Assembly (NCBI RefSeq): GCF_052065415.1
Contig: NZ_JBQHUB010000009.1
Coordinates: 1-64,000, forward strand
DNA from: Pseudoflavonifractor_A sp022772585
GTDB taxonomy: Bacteria > Bacillota > Clostridia > Oscillospirales > Oscillospiraceae
Direction: 5' to 3'
Length of the DNA stretch: 64,000 nucleotides
Below are positions 49,990 through 58,971 of the stretch, in pieces. Each line of letters begins with the position of its first letter. Within the stretch, counting starts at the first letter, position 1. Position numbers and translations under genes: made by a program. The notes beneath the pieces were generated by a model. That model did not search any database. It was not told where the DNA came from and saw only the letters and a program-made list of their open reading frames with translations.

Positions 49990-51906
49990 ATGCATCTGCG
50001 CCGCCTTGCCCGCATTTTATCGGGTACTCTCGCTGTTTTGCTGCTGCTCCTCCTCCCCGCTCAGGCCCTCTCGGTCCAGGAGGCCCGGGAGCTGCTGGAG
50101 GAATACTACATTGATCCCGTTCCCCAGGATGTGCTGGACCAGGGTACCGTCCAGGCCATGCTGGACAAGCTGGGCGATCCCTATACCCAGTATTTTACCC
50201 CGGAGCAGTATGCGGAATTTCTCGCCTCCATGGAGGATACCGACATCGTAGGCATCGGCGTGGTCTCCCTGCAGGGAAGCGGCGGCCTTACCATTACCTC
50301 GGTGCTGCCCGGTTCCCCGGCGGAGTACGCCGGACTGCAGGCAGGGGACGTCATCACGGCGGTGGACGGCCGTTCTGCCGCGGGGGTGGACTCCAGCCTG
50401 GTCTCCTCCTGGATCCAGGGCGAGGAGGGCACCTCCGTCCAGGTGACCTACCTGCGGGACGGAGACAGGCGCACCATCACGCTGGAGCGGGCCGCCATCA
50501 CCATTCCGTCCACCTCTTTCCAGATGTTGGACGGCCATATCGGTTATCTGGAATGCACTACCTTTGGTCCCGACACCCTGGGCCATTTTCAGGACGCGGT
50601 CAGCGGCTATGACAGTGCCGCCGACCACTGGATCGTGGACCTCCGCGGCAACGGCGGCGGTCTGACTCAGGCCGCCGTCCAGTCGGTGGGAGTCTTCGCA
50701 GGTAAGGGCGTCATGGGCTATCTGCGCAGCGGCAGCGGAAGCTGCAGCGCTTTTGGCCAGGACGAGGAAGCGCTCTCCATCAATCCGGTCATCGTCCTCT
50801 CCGACGGCTATACCGCCAGCTCATCCGAGCTCTTCTCCGCCTGCGTCCGGGACCTGGACGCAGGGATCGTCATCGGCGGGCGCACTTTCGGCAAGGGCGT
50901 GGCCCAGACCCTGCTGGACCAGGAGACACTGCCCGACTATTTTCCTGACGGCGACGCCATAAAGATCACCTCTTTCCGTTATTTCGCTCCCGGCGGAGCC
51001 ACCACCAACACCGTGGGCATAATTCCTCATCTCCTGGTGCCCTCAGATTTGGCCCGGCAGGTAGCGGAGCTTCTCTCAGCCACCGCTCCCGGCGGGGACA
51101 CCTCGGGCTATTACCGTCTGGATCTGGTGTGGCGCTGGTACATCGACAAGGATACGGTCCGGCAGCCGGAGTACCGGGAAGCCTTTGAAGCGCTTCTCTC
51201 CGCCATTCCGTCCACTGCCAGGCTGTGGACCGGCACCGGCGGTCCCACCGGCTGGCGGAGCACAGACGCCGCCTCTGTGGCCGCCGAGAACGGCGTATCC
51301 TGGCTGGACCGCTCCTTTACTGACACGGAAGACAGCCCGTACGCCCAGGCCATCGACCTGCTGGGCACCTACGGCGTCCTCTCCGGCACCGGCGATGGCC
51401 GTTTTGACCCGGAGGGCTCTCTGACCCGGGCCCAGCTCTGCGCGCTGCTGGCCCAGGCCCTCAACTGCAATGTGCCTGACGGTCCCAGCGCCTTTACCGA
51501 CGTGTCCATGGACGCCTGGTATGGCCCCGCTGTCAACGCCCTGGCCGGTATGGGGCTGGTCTCCGGCCTGGGGGATGGCCGCTTCGCACCCGACGCTCCG
51601 GTGACTCATGAGCAATATATCTCCATCATGGGCCGCCTGGCCCGATACCTCAGCCTGAATTTCCACGAGGCATACGCCCAGATGCCCGACGGCGCTTCTG
51701 ATACCGAAGCGCTGGCCCCCTGGGCCTCCTGGGCCAGGGGGGATACGTGGCTGCTGGCCCTGAGCCAGCGGGGTTATCTGGGCAACACCCTCAGCCTGCT
51801 GTGGGATGATCTGGGCGAGATCGCCCCCCAGTCAGTCACCACCCGGGAGGAGGCCGCCGCCCTGCTCTATCAGGTGCTCTCCTATACCGGTATATTTCCC
51901 ATCTGA
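49990..51906 (+). CDS. S41 C-terminal processing peptidase with SLH repeats
   Basis: A 638-aa exported protease. Residues 1-27 are a signal peptide. Residues ~85-165 form a PDZ domain (GIGVVSLQGSGGLTITSVLP), and the S41 catalytic domain follows, with the nucleophile likely S277 in GYTASSSELFS and the general base K302 in GRTFGKGVAQ. From ~440 on there are S-layer homology repeats (SFTDTEDSPYAQAI, AFTDVSMDAWYGPAV, GDGRFAPDAPVTHEQY), with a third weaker copy. SLH repeats would hold it on cell-wall polymers outside the membrane. AAGGAGG precedes ATG 49990. Clients are unknown. Confidence 0.9.
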   Translation: MHLRRLARILSGTLAVLLLLLLPAQALSVQEARELLEEYYIDPVPQDVLDQGTVQAMLDKLGDPYTQYFTPEQYAEFLASMEDTDIVGIGVVSLQGSGGLTITSVLPGSPAEYAGLQAGDVITAVDGRSAAGVDSSLVSSWIQGEEGTSVQVTYLRDGDRRTITLERAAITIPSTSFQMLDGHIGYLECTTFGPDTLGHFQDAVSGYDSAADHWIVDLRGNGGGLTQAAVQSVGVFAGKGVMGYLRSGSGSCSAFGQDEEALSINPVIVLSDGYTASSSELFSACVRDLDAGIVIGGRTFGKGVAQTLLDQETLPDYFPDGDAIKITSFRYFAPGGATTNTVGIIPHLLVPSDLARQVAELLSATAPGGDTSGYYRLDLVWRWYIDKDTVRQPEYREAFEALLSAIPSTARLWTGTGGPTGWRSTDAASVAAENGVSWLDRSFTDTEDSPYAQAIDLLGTYGVLSGTGDGRFDPEGSLTRAQLCALLAQALNCNVPDGPSAFTDVSMDAWYGPAVNALAGMGLVSGLGDGRFAPDAPVTHEQYISIMGRLARYLSLNFHEAYAQMPDGASDTEALAPWASWARGDTWLLALSQRGYLGNTLSLLWDDLGEIAPQSVTTREEAAALLYQVLSYTGIFPI

Positions 51907-51920
51907 CTGTGCTCCGTGCA

Positions 51921-51963
51921 AAAAATGTCCTCCGCGGTATGATCGCGGAGGACATTTTCCTTT
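51921..51963. terminator. Terminator between convergent protease and pepT
   Basis: AAAATGTCCTCCGC pairs with GCGGAGGACATTTT, flanked by A and T runs on both strands. Confidence 0.88.
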
Positions 51964-51977
51964 TGATCAAAGCGGGA

Positions 51978-53192
51978 TCACTCCGCCGTCACCAGGCGGA
52001 CCAGCACCTCCACCATCTTCTCCAACGCGAAGGTGGGGATATATTCATGGACGCCGTGGAAATTCACGCCGCCGGTGCACAGGTTGGGACAGGGCAGGCC
52101 CATGTAAGACAGCCGGGCGCCATCGGTACCGCCCCGGATAGGCACCTCCAGCGCCGTGACGCCGCAGGCCTCCATGGCCGCCCGGGCCTTGTGGACCAGA
52201 TACATATGGGGCTCGATCTTCTCCCGCATGTTGTAGTACTGGTCCCGCAGCTCCAGCTCCACCGTACCGGCGCCGTACACCCGGTTCAGGTAATCCGCCG
52301 TCCGCTCCATAAATGCCTTGCGCGCCTCGAACTTCTCCCGGTCATGGTCCCGGATGATGTAGCTCAACTCGGCAAGGGTCTCGTCGCCGGACATGTGCGC
52401 CAGGTGATAAAAACCCTCGTACCCCTCGGTATGGGCCGGGGTCTCGGCGGGAGGCAGCATGGAGACGAACTCATGGGCGATGAGCAGGGCGTTTTTCATC
52501 TTGTTCTTGGCCGAACCGGGATGGATGTTGACGCCGTGAATGCGGACCTTCGCCCCGGCGGCGTTGAAATTTTCATACTCCAGCTCACCCAGCTCCCCGC
52601 CGTCCACCGTGTAGGCCACCGCCGCGCCGAAGCCCTCCACGTCGAAATGGTCCGCCCCGGCGCCCACCTCCTCGTCAGGGGTGATCGCCACGGCAATGCG
52701 GCCGTGAGGGATCTCGGGATGGGCGGTCAGATACTCCACCGCCGTAAAGATTTCGGCCACGCCTGCCTTGTCGTCGGCCCCCAGCAGGGTGGTGCCGTCG
52801 GTAACGATCAGGTCCCGGCCCACATACCGCTCCAGGCTTTCAAAGTCGGCGGCCTTCATGACGATATTCTTCTCCCGGTTGAGCACAATGTCCCCGCCCT
52901 GGTAATGGACGACCTGCGGCTTTATATTGGCGCCCGGCGCGTCCGGAGAGGTATCCATGTGGGCCACCAGCCCCATGCAGGGGACGCCCTCGCATCCCGG
53001 TGTGGCGGGCAGCCAGCCGTAGACATATCCGTTCTCATCCATATGGGCATTCTGCAGTCCCATCTGGGACAGCTCGGCGGCCAGAGCCGCACCCAATACC
53101 TTCTGCTTTTCCGTGGTGGGGACGGTGGTCCCGTTTTCATCCGATTGGGTATCATAGGATACGTAGTTCAGGAAACGATCCACAACGTTCAT
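51978..53192 (-). CDS. pepT: Peptidase T (tripeptide aminopeptidase)
   Basis: A 404-aa M20B zinc metallopeptidase that releases the N-terminal residue from tripeptides in the cytoplasm. It shows GLVAHMDTSPDAPG (first metal His-x-Asp), LLGADDKAGVAEIF (bridging Asp), VAITPDEEVGAGADHFD (catalytic Glu pair) and PIRGGTDGARLSYMGLPCPN. The length is standard. ATG 53192 has a GGAAAGGAAG site. Monocistronic and divergent from the hydrolase gene. Confidence 0.95.
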   Translation of the reverse strand: MNVVDRFLNYVSYDTQSDENGTTVPTTEKQKVLGAALAAELSQMGLQNAHMDENGYVYGWLPATPGCEGVPCMGLVAHMDTSPDAPGANIKPQVVHYQGGDIVLNREKNIVMKAADFESLERYVGRDLIVTDGTTLLGADDKAGVAEIFTAVEYLTAHPEIPHGRIAVAITPDEEVGAGADHFDVEGFGAAVAYTVDGGELGELEYENFNAAGAKVRIHGVNIHPGSAKNKMKNALLIAHEFVSMLPPAETPAHTEGYEGFYHLAHMSGDETLAELSYIIRDHDREKFEARKAFMERTADYLNRVYGAGTVELELRDQYYNMREKIEPHMYLVHKARAAMEACGVTALEVPIRGGTDGARLSYMGLPCPNLCTGGVNFHGVHEYIPTFALEKMVEVLVRLVTAE

Positions 53193-53341
53193 CGCTCCGC
53201 ACTTCCTTTCCGGGCCGATTCACAACAGATGTACACCCGCTTGTCTATTGACGGGACCGTTTCTTCCCGTTAAACTAAACTTAAGCACATCTGCACGGCT
53301 TTTGATATGCCCTATTGTAACACAATGGAAGTGATATTGCT

Positions 53342-54277
53342 ATGACAACCTTGCGGGAGTTCACGTTTCCCTCCAGCGACGGGGTCCATCAGGTCCACGC
53401 CGCGGAGTGGATGCCGGAGAAAGCGCCCAGGGCGGTAGTCCAGCTGGTCCACGGTATTTCGGAATACAGCGGCCGGTACGACGCCTTCGCCCGCTTTCTC
53501 AATTATCATGGTTTCGCCGTCTGCGGCCACGACCACCTGGGCCATGGCCGCACCGTTTCCGGGCCCGGGGAATTCGGCTTTCTGGGCCAGCGGGACGGAT
53601 GGGATCATCTGACCCTGGATGTCCGGGCCCTGCGGGAATTGGAGGGTGCGCGTTTTCCCGGCATTCCCTATTTTATTCTGGGCCATTCCATGGGCTCCTT
53701 CGTCACCCGCACGTATCTCATCCGCTGGCCCGGCACGGTGGATGGCGCCATCCTCTCCGGCACCGGGCAGGAACCGCCCCTGCTGGTGGGCTTCGCCAAG
53801 CTGGCCTGCTCGGTGCTCTGCGCTCTGCGGGGACCCAACTCCCGCAGCCGCTTCATCACCTCCCTCTCTCTGGGGGCCTACAACCGTCAGTTCCGGCCCA
53901 ACCGGACGCCCAACGACTGGATCAGCCGCGACCAGGCCATAGTGGATGCCTACAACGCCGATCCCCTGTGTCAATTTGTCCCCACTGTGGGCATGTTCCG
54001 GGACATGATGCAGGGTCTCCGGTTCATCTCCGACCGGGCTAACCTGTCCCGGATGGATCCCAACACCCCTGTCTACCTGTTCTCCGGCGACCGGGACCCG
54101 GTGGGAAGCTGCGGCCGCGGAGTGGAAAAGGTGGCCGGCTTTTTCCGGGAGGCCGGCACCACAGACCTCACTGTGAAGCTCTACCCCGGCGGGCGGCATG
54201 AGATGCTCAACGAGGTGGAGCGGGAGCAGGTCTTTGCCGATGTGCTCTCCTGGCTGGAGGGACACATGCCCCGCTGA
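53342..54277 (+). CDS. Alpha/beta hydrolase, monoacylglycerol-lipase/lysophospholipase type
   Basis: A 311-aa serine hydrolase of the Hydrolase_4 family. It shows the oxyanion HG in QLVHGISEYSGRYD, the DHLGHGRT motif, the nucleophile elbow GHSMGS, the acid Asp in FSGDRDPVG and the catalytic His in GGRHEMLNE. There is no signal peptide, so it is likely cytoplasmic and acts on monoglycerides or lysophospholipids; the substrate is inferred from the family. ATG 53342 lacks a strong ribosome site (GGAAGTGATATTGCT). Confidence 0.88.
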   Translation: MTTLREFTFPSSDGVHQVHAAEWMPEKAPRAVVQLVHGISEYSGRYDAFARFLNYHGFAVCGHDHLGHGRTVSGPGEFGFLGQRDGWDHLTLDVRALRELEGARFPGIPYFILGHSMGSFVTRTYLIRWPGTVDGAILSGTGQEPPLLVGFAKLACSVLCALRGPNSRSRFITSLSLGAYNRQFRPNRTPNDWISRDQAIVDAYNADPLCQFVPTVGMFRDMMQGLRFISDRANLSRMDPNTPVYLFSGDRDPVGSCGRGVEKVAGFFREAGTTDLTVKLYPGGRHEMLNEVEREQVFADVLSWLEGHMPR

Positions 54278-54372
54278 GCGCAGACTACCCATAAAACAGG
54301 ATCTTGTTGTATATTGTTCGGGGAAGTTGGCTATGCTATCCTCAGAATCCGATTTTGAGGAGGTCTCCTGAT

Positions 54373-54585
54373 ATGATCATCGACAAGATCGCCCTGGTTC
54401 TGGCCATCATCGGCGGCATCAACTGGGGCAGTATCGGCGTATTCGGCTTCGACTTCGTGGCCTTCCTGTTCGGCGGCCCCACCGCAGCCTTCAGCCGGAT
54501 CGTCTACGCCCTGGTGGGCATCTCCGCCCTGTGGTGCATTTCCCTTCTGTTTCGGGACACCGCAGCCGCGGGGGAACACACCTGA
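54373..54585 (+). CDS. DUF378 small membrane protein
   Basis: A 70-aa protein of the DUF378 (YuzA) family with two membrane helices (IALVLAIIGGINWGSIGVFG and SRIVYALVGISALWCISLL). The GGxNWG signature is clear. Function is unknown. AGGAGG 9 nt upstream selects ATG 54373 over the open frame from 54304. Confidence 0.85.
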   Translation: MIIDKIALVLAIIGGINWGSIGVFGFDFVAFLFGGPTAAFSRIVYALVGISALWCISLLFRDTAAAGEHT

Positions 54586-54614
54586 AGCCCATTTTCTGTG
54601 GATATCTGTAAAAA

Positions 54615-54640
54615 GGCGGGGACCGGCGTCCCCGTCTTTT
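54615..54640 (+). terminator. Terminator after DUF378 gene
   Basis: GGGGAC pairs with GTCCCC over a 4-nt loop, followed by GTCTTTT. Confidence 0.7.
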
Positions 54641-54668
54641 GCTGTCTCCGGAGCAAAAAAGCGCTCTC

Positions 54669-54697
54669 TTGACACTCCGGCCACGCCGGGGTATACT
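54669..54697 (+). promoter_or_regulatory. Promoter of the copper-chaperone-like gene
   Basis: TTGACA (54669-54674), 17 bp and TATACT (54692-54697). The predicted start point lies just before a C6G5 palindrome. Confidence 0.8.
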
Positions 54698-54708
54698 TTT
54701 ACTGCAGA

Positions 54709-54730
54709 AATAAACCCCCCGGGGGTATTT
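54709..54730. promoter_or_regulatory. CsoR-like operator
   Basis: AAATAAACCCCCCGGGGGTA, followed by TTTT, is a C-run/G-run palindrome with AT-rich arms, like the sites bound by CsoR/RcnR copper and nickel repressors. It lies just downstream of the -10 element, in position to block transcription. No csoR gene is in the window. Confidence 0.6.
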
Positions 54731-54764
54731 TCTCAAAGAAAAGAATTGATAAGGAGCGTCTGTT

Positions 54765-55076
54765 ATGACGAAAAAACTGATCATCGAGGGCATGATGTGC
54801 TCTCACTGCACCGGCCGGGTACAGAAGGCCCTTTCCGCCCTTGATGGCGTCTCCGCCGTGGAGATGGATCTGGAAGAAAAGTCCGCCGACGTCACCCTCT
54901 CCGCCGACGTGTCCGACGACGTGCTCACCGCCGCCGTCACCAGGGCCGGGTACAAGGTCCTGTCCTGCGCCGGCGCCGGTGTACCCCCCAACCCGCGGCC
55001 GCCCGCGGGCGCCCCCGCTTTTTGCGCCCCTGGTGGTATCATTCTCCCCTTTCTGATTGACTTTTTTCCCGGATGA
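54765..55076 (+). CDS. Heavy-metal-associated (HMA/CopZ-like) protein with C-terminal tail
   Basis: A 103-aa protein whose first ~67 residues are a complete HMA domain with metal motif GMMCSHC near residues 9-15 and a conserved AGYKVLS end. It would bind Cu(I) or another soft metal for transfer or buffering. A 35-residue tail follows, rich in Pro, Ala and Gly (AGVPPNPRPPAGAPAF) and ending in a hydrophobic run (GGIILPFLIDFF), which is unusual for CopZ and could be a membrane anchor or the result of a lost stop codon. A consensus promoter and CsoR-like operator precede it, so copper control is likely. No CopA ATPase is adjacent. Confidence 0.82.
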   Translation: MTKKLIIEGMMCSHCTGRVQKALSALDGVSAVEMDLEEKSADVTLSADVSDDVLTAAVTRAGYKVLSCAGAGVPPNPRPPAGAPAFCAPGGIILPFLIDFFPG

Positions 55077-55129
55077 TACTATACTATTTTTAAGGATATC
55101 AAAAAATTTTTTTGAAAGAGGTGCGCATC

Positions 55130-56482
55130 ATGTCCTCTCTGCTCATCCGGAACGCCCGCTATGTTGTCTCCTGCGACGACAATGATACCCTCTACGAGCG
55201 CTGCAACATTCTCATCCGCGACAATGTCATCGCCTGCATCGGACCCGACCTGTTTCCGGCTGACGAGGTCATCGACGCCTCCTCCATGGTGGTCTATCCC
55301 GGCCTCATCAACACCCACCACCATCTTTATCAGATCTTCTCCCGCAACCTGCCTGAAGTACAGAAAATGGAGCTCTTCCCCTGGCTCACCGCCCTCTATG
55401 AGGTGTGGAAGGGGCTGGACGAGGAGGCGGTAGAGTGCTCCTCCCTCACCGGCCTGGGAGAGATGCTCAAGACCGGCACCACCACCTGCTTTGACCATCA
55501 CTACGTATTCCCCCGGGACGGCGGCGACCTGATCTCCGCCCAGTTCCGTGCGGCGGAGCAGGTGGGAATGCGTTTTGTGGCCTCCCGGGGCTCCATGGAC
55601 CTGTCCAAAAAGGACGGCGGCCTGCCTCCCGACAGCGTGGTGCAGACCATCGACGCCATTCTGGCCGACTCGGAGCGGCTGGTCCGTACCTGGCACGACC
55701 CCTCTCCCCTGTCCATGCGCCAGGTGGTCCTTGCCCCCTGCTCCCCCTTCTCGGTCACCGGCGACCTGATGCGGGAGAGCGCCAGGCTGGCCCGCAGCCT
55801 GGGGGTCCGGCTCCACACCCACGTGGCCGAAACCCGGGACGAGGAGCGCTTCACCGTGGAGAAGTTCGGCATGCGGCCGGTAGCCTACATGCAGTCCCTG
55901 GGCTGGACGGGCGAGGACGTGTGGTACGCCCACGGCATCCACTTCAACGACGACGAGCTGCGCATTCTGGCCGAGACGGCCACCGGCGTGGCCCACTGTC
56001 CGGCCTCCAATATGAAGCTCGCCTCCGGCGTGTGCCGGGTACCTGACATGCTGCGTCTGGGGGTCCTCGTGGGCCTGGCGGTGGACGGTTCGGCCTCCAA
56101 CGACGGCTCCAGCCTGCTGGAGGAGATGCGGGTGTGCTACCTGCTCCACCGGCTCACCTCCAGCGCCGCCGCCCCCACCGGCTACGACGTGCTCAAGCTG
56201 GCCACCCGGGGCTCCGCCCGGCTGCTGGGCCGGGACGATATCGGCCAGCTGGCTCCCGGCAAGGCCGCCGACCTCTTCCTCATTGATCTCAACCGGCTCT
56301 CCCTGGTGGGCGCCCAGTTCGATCCCCGCTCCATGCTGGCCACCGTGGGCTTCAAGGGGGATGTGGACTACACCATCGTCAACGGCGTCCCCGTGGTCCG
56401 GCAGGGCCGGCTGACCGCCGTGGACGAGGACGAGATCGTCTCCCGCTCCAACGCCGTGGTCCGCCGTTACCTGAACCGCTAG
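55130..56482 (+). CDS. Amidohydrolase, 8-oxoguanine deaminase / hydroxyatrazine hydrolase type
   Basis: A 450-aa TIM-barrel metal hydrolase. It shows YPGLINTHHHLYQIFSRNLP (first two metal His), TCFDHHYVFP, RLHTHVAETRDEE (metal His and Glu), YAHGIHF (metal His) and GLAVDGSASNDGSSLLEEMR (metal Asp). The pattern matches the 8-oxoguanine deaminase/atrazine chlorohydrolase branch, and a purine-like substrate fits the salvage genes in the window. Close relatives act on other heterocycles, so the substrate is tentative. ATG 55130 has GAGGTG upstream. Confidence 0.85.
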   Translation: MSSLLIRNARYVVSCDDNDTLYERCNILIRDNVIACIGPDLFPADEVIDASSMVVYPGLINTHHHLYQIFSRNLPEVQKMELFPWLTALYEVWKGLDEEAVECSSLTGLGEMLKTGTTTCFDHHYVFPRDGGDLISAQFRAAEQVGMRFVASRGSMDLSKKDGGLPPDSVVQTIDAILADSERLVRTWHDPSPLSMRQVVLAPCSPFSVTGDLMRESARLARSLGVRLHTHVAETRDEERFTVEKFGMRPVAYMQSLGWTGEDVWYAHGIHFNDDELRILAETATGVAHCPASNMKLASGVCRVPDMLRLGVLVGLAVDGSASNDGSSLLEEMRVCYLLHRLTSSAAAPTGYDVLKLATRGSARLLGRDDIGQLAPGKAADLFLIDLNRLSLVGAQFDPRSMLATVGFKGDVDYTIVNGVPVVRQGRLTAVDEDEIVSRSNAVVRRYLNR

Positions 56483-56495
56483 ATCCTTCCCGCAC

Positions 56496-56531
56496 CGCCC
56501 GTTTTTCTTGGAAAACGGGCGGTGTTTTTGT
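56496..56531 (+). terminator. Terminator of the amidohydrolase gene
   Basis: CACCGCCCGTTTT pairs with AAAACGGGCGGTG, then TTTTTG. Confidence 0.9.
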
Positions 56532-56543
56532 CTAAATTGTATC

Positions 56544-56571
56544 TTGTATTGTAAGGGTACTGTGCTAGAAT
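56544..56571 (+). promoter_or_regulatory. Promoter of the MATE gene
   Basis: TTGTAT, a 16-bp spacer and an extended -10 (TGCTAGAAT ending at 56571), about 30 bp before the start. Confidence 0.6.
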
Positions 56572-56603
56572 AATGATCTATTGACAGCTCTGGAGGAATA
56601 TTC

Positions 56604-57962
56604 ATGGAGGAGACCGCACAGCTCAAGCCCCTTTTTACCCGTGAAGCCCTGGTCCGGCTCATCATTCCCCTGGTGGTGGAACAGTTTCTGCTGATGAGCG
56701 TGGGCATGATGGACACCGTCATGGTCACTTCCGCCGGACAGGCCGCCGTTTCCGGCGTCTCCCTGGTGGATAACATGAATCTGCTCATCATCATGATTTT
56801 TTCCGCCCTGTCCACCGGCGGCGCCGTGGTCTGCTCCCAGTATCTGGGCCGGCAGGAGGTGGAAAACGCCCGCACCGCCGCCAAGCAGCTGCTCTATGTG
56901 GTATTCTCCCTGGCCACTGTGCTGATGGTGCTGGCGCTGGTGTTCCGGCGGCACCTTCTCTCCCTGCTCTTCGGCCAGATCGAGCCCGACGTGATGGACA
57001 GCGCCCTGATGTATTTTCTGGCCACCTCCCTGGCCTACCCCTTCATCTCCCTTTACAACGCCGGTGCGGCTCTCTTCCGTTCCATGGGCAACAGCAAAGT
57101 GTCCATGTTCAATTCCCTGATCGTGAACATCGTCAACGTAGTGGTCAACGCCGTGCTTATCTACGGCTTCGGGATGGGAGCCTTGGGCGCGGGCATCGGC
57201 ACCTTGGTCTCCCGCATCGTCGCCGCCGTTATCATCCTCTGTCTCCTTCAGCACCACAACAACGTGCTCCGCGTGGAGGGACTCCTTCAGCTCCGGTTCC
57301 GGCGGGACATGGTCAGGCGTATCCTCACCATCGGCATCCCCAACGGGCTGGAAAACGGCCTTTTTCAGGCAGGCAAGCTGGTGGTGCTCAGCCTTATTAC
57401 CCTGTTCGGCACTGACGCCGTAGCCGCCAACGCCATCGCCAACAGCATCGCCAGCGTTGTCAATGTGCCGGGCCAGGCCATCGGCCTGGCCATGATCACA
57501 GTGGTGGGGCAGTGCATGGGCGCCCGGCGGCCCGACCAGGCGGTGCACTACGCCAAGCGGCTGGTGGGGCTGGTCTACCTCTCGCTGGGCAGCCTGTCCC
57601 TGCTCATGTTTTTCTTTGCCGCCCCCCTGTGTTCCATCTTCCAGCTCACTCCCAGGGCTGCCGCCATGGCTGCCGAGGTGCTGCGCTGGTGCGCCGTGTT
57701 CAACTGTCTGGTCTGGCCCCTCTCCTTCACTCTGCCCAATGCCCTCCGGGCCGCGGGAGATGCCGTGTTCACCATGGCGGTGTCTCTGGCGTCCATGTTT
57801 CTGTTCCGGGTGTGCTTCAGCTATGTGCTCTCCTGCTCCTGGGGCATGGATCTGGGGCTTCTTGGGGTGTGGATCGCCATGATCATCGACTGGTGGGTCC
57901 GGGCGCTCTTCTTCGTCCTCCGCTTTGCCCGGGGCAAATGGAAACAGATCAATCTGATCTGA
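56604..57962 (+). CDS. MATE-family efflux transporter
   Basis: A 452-aa membrane antiporter with 12 helices in two related halves (residues ~20-230 and ~245-450), each beginning with the family pattern (LIIPLVVEQFLLMSVGMMDT and ILTIGIPNGLENGLFQAG). MATE proteins expel cationic drugs or metabolites using Na+ or H+. GGAGGAA lies 7 nt before ATG 56604. It is a monocistronic unit with its own promoter and terminator. The substrate is unknown. Confidence 0.92.
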   Translation: MEETAQLKPLFTREALVRLIIPLVVEQFLLMSVGMMDTVMVTSAGQAAVSGVSLVDNMNLLIIMIFSALSTGGAVVCSQYLGRQEVENARTAAKQLLYVVFSLATVLMVLALVFRRHLLSLLFGQIEPDVMDSALMYFLATSLAYPFISLYNAGAALFRSMGNSKVSMFNSLIVNIVNVVVNAVLIYGFGMGALGAGIGTLVSRIVAAVIILCLLQHHNNVLRVEGLLQLRFRRDMVRRILTIGIPNGLENGLFQAGKLVVLSLITLFGTDAVAANAIANSIASVVNVPGQAIGLAMITVVGQCMGARRPDQAVHYAKRLVGLVYLSLGSLSLLMFFFAAPLCSIFQLTPRAAAMAAEVLRWCAVFNCLVWPLSFTLPNALRAAGDAVFTMAVSLASMFLFRVCFSYVLSCSWGMDLGLLGVWIAMIIDWWVRALFFVLRFARGKWKQINLI

Positions 57963-57975
57963 GTATAAGAAACAA

Positions 57976-58011
57976 AAAGTTGGGTACCGATACGGTACCC
58001 AACTTTTTTGC
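57976..58011. terminator. Bidirectional terminator between MATE and nup genes
   Basis: AAGTTGGGTACC pairs with GGTACCCAACTT over a short loop with A-run before and T-run after, so it can end both convergent units. Confidence 0.92.
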
Positions 58012-58029
58012 ATTTACCCGTCGGGGAAC

Positions 58030-58971
58030 TCAGCGCTGTCCCTTATCGTAGGGGATACCCTCTGCCTTGGGGGCACGGGACTTCTTGGAGGTGAAGGCCA
58101 GGACCACCAGCGAGATGATATAGGGCAGCATGTTGTACACGGAGCTGGGGATGTTCAGCGCGGCCAGGAAGGAGAATGCGCTGTACACGTTGGACAAGGC
58201 CCGGAACAGGCCGAAGAGCAGGGCCGCCAGGGCAATACGGGTGGGCTTCCACTGGCCGAAGATCATGACGGCCAGTGCCAGAAAGCCGAAACCGGCCACG
58301 CCGTTTTCAAACTTCCACTCGCTGACGCCGGCGGTGATATATACGATACCGCCCAGTCCGCCCAGCACGCCGGAGATGAGGACGCCTGCGTAGCGCATCT
58401 TATACACATTGATACCCACCGAGTCGGCCGCCTGGGGATGCTCGCCGCAGGCGCACAGCCGCAGGCCGAAACGGGTCTTGTAGAGCACGATATAGGAGAT
58501 CACCAGCGCGATGACGGCCAACAGCATGAACCAGTTGAACTCAAAGCCGTTGATATTCACCAGGAAGGCCTTTTTCGCGTCGATATACTGGATGGTGGAG
58601 GACACGTTGTCCACATTCTCCGCCGTGTTCATGGCCTTGACAAACACGGTGGCGGCGGCGGTACCCAGCAGGTTCATGGCGGTGCCCACCAGGGTCTGGT
58701 CCGCCTTGAAGTTGACGGCGGCCACCGCCAGCAGAAGGGAGTAGACCATGCCCAGCAGGATGGCCGCCAGCACGGTGAGGAGCAGCGTCACAGGTGCAGA
58801 GGAGCCGGCGGGCAGGAACTTCATCATCAGCGCGCCGCCCAGGGCGCCCATGACCATGATGCCCTCCAGTCCGATGTTGATGACGCCGGAGTGCTCAGAG
58901 AAGCAGCCGCCCAGAGCCACCAGCATCAGGACGGAGGCAAAAATCAGCGTATACTGGATCAGCAGCAACAT
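58030..58971 (-). CDS. nupQ: Nucleoside ABC transporter permease (NupQ-like)
   Basis: A 313-aa BPD_transp_2 family permease with eight to nine helices. It shows GGCFSEHSGVINIGLEGIMV at the N-terminus and LRLCACGEHPQAADSVGIN, the EAA-like loop that contacts the ATPase. With NupP it forms the membrane pore of a guanosine/purine nucleoside importer of the Bacillus NupNOPQ (YufNOPQ) type. ATG 58971 shares a base with the nupP stop (TAATG) and has AAAGGAGG upstream. It is the last gene of the operon. Confidence 0.9.
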   Translation of the reverse strand: MLLLIQYTLIFASVLMLVALGGCFSEHSGVINIGLEGIMVMGALGGALMMKFLPAGSSAPVTLLLTVLAAILLGMVYSLLLAVAAVNFKADQTLVGTAMNLLGTAAATVFVKAMNTAENVDNVSSTIQYIDAKKAFLVNINGFEFNWFMLLAVIALVISYIVLYKTRFGLRLCACGEHPQAADSVGINVYKMRYAGVLISGVLGGLGGIVYITAGVSEWKFENGVAGFGFLALAVMIFGQWKPTRIALAALLFGLFRALSNVYSAFSFLAALNIPSSVYNMLPYIISLVVLAFTSKKSRAPKAEGIPYDKGQR

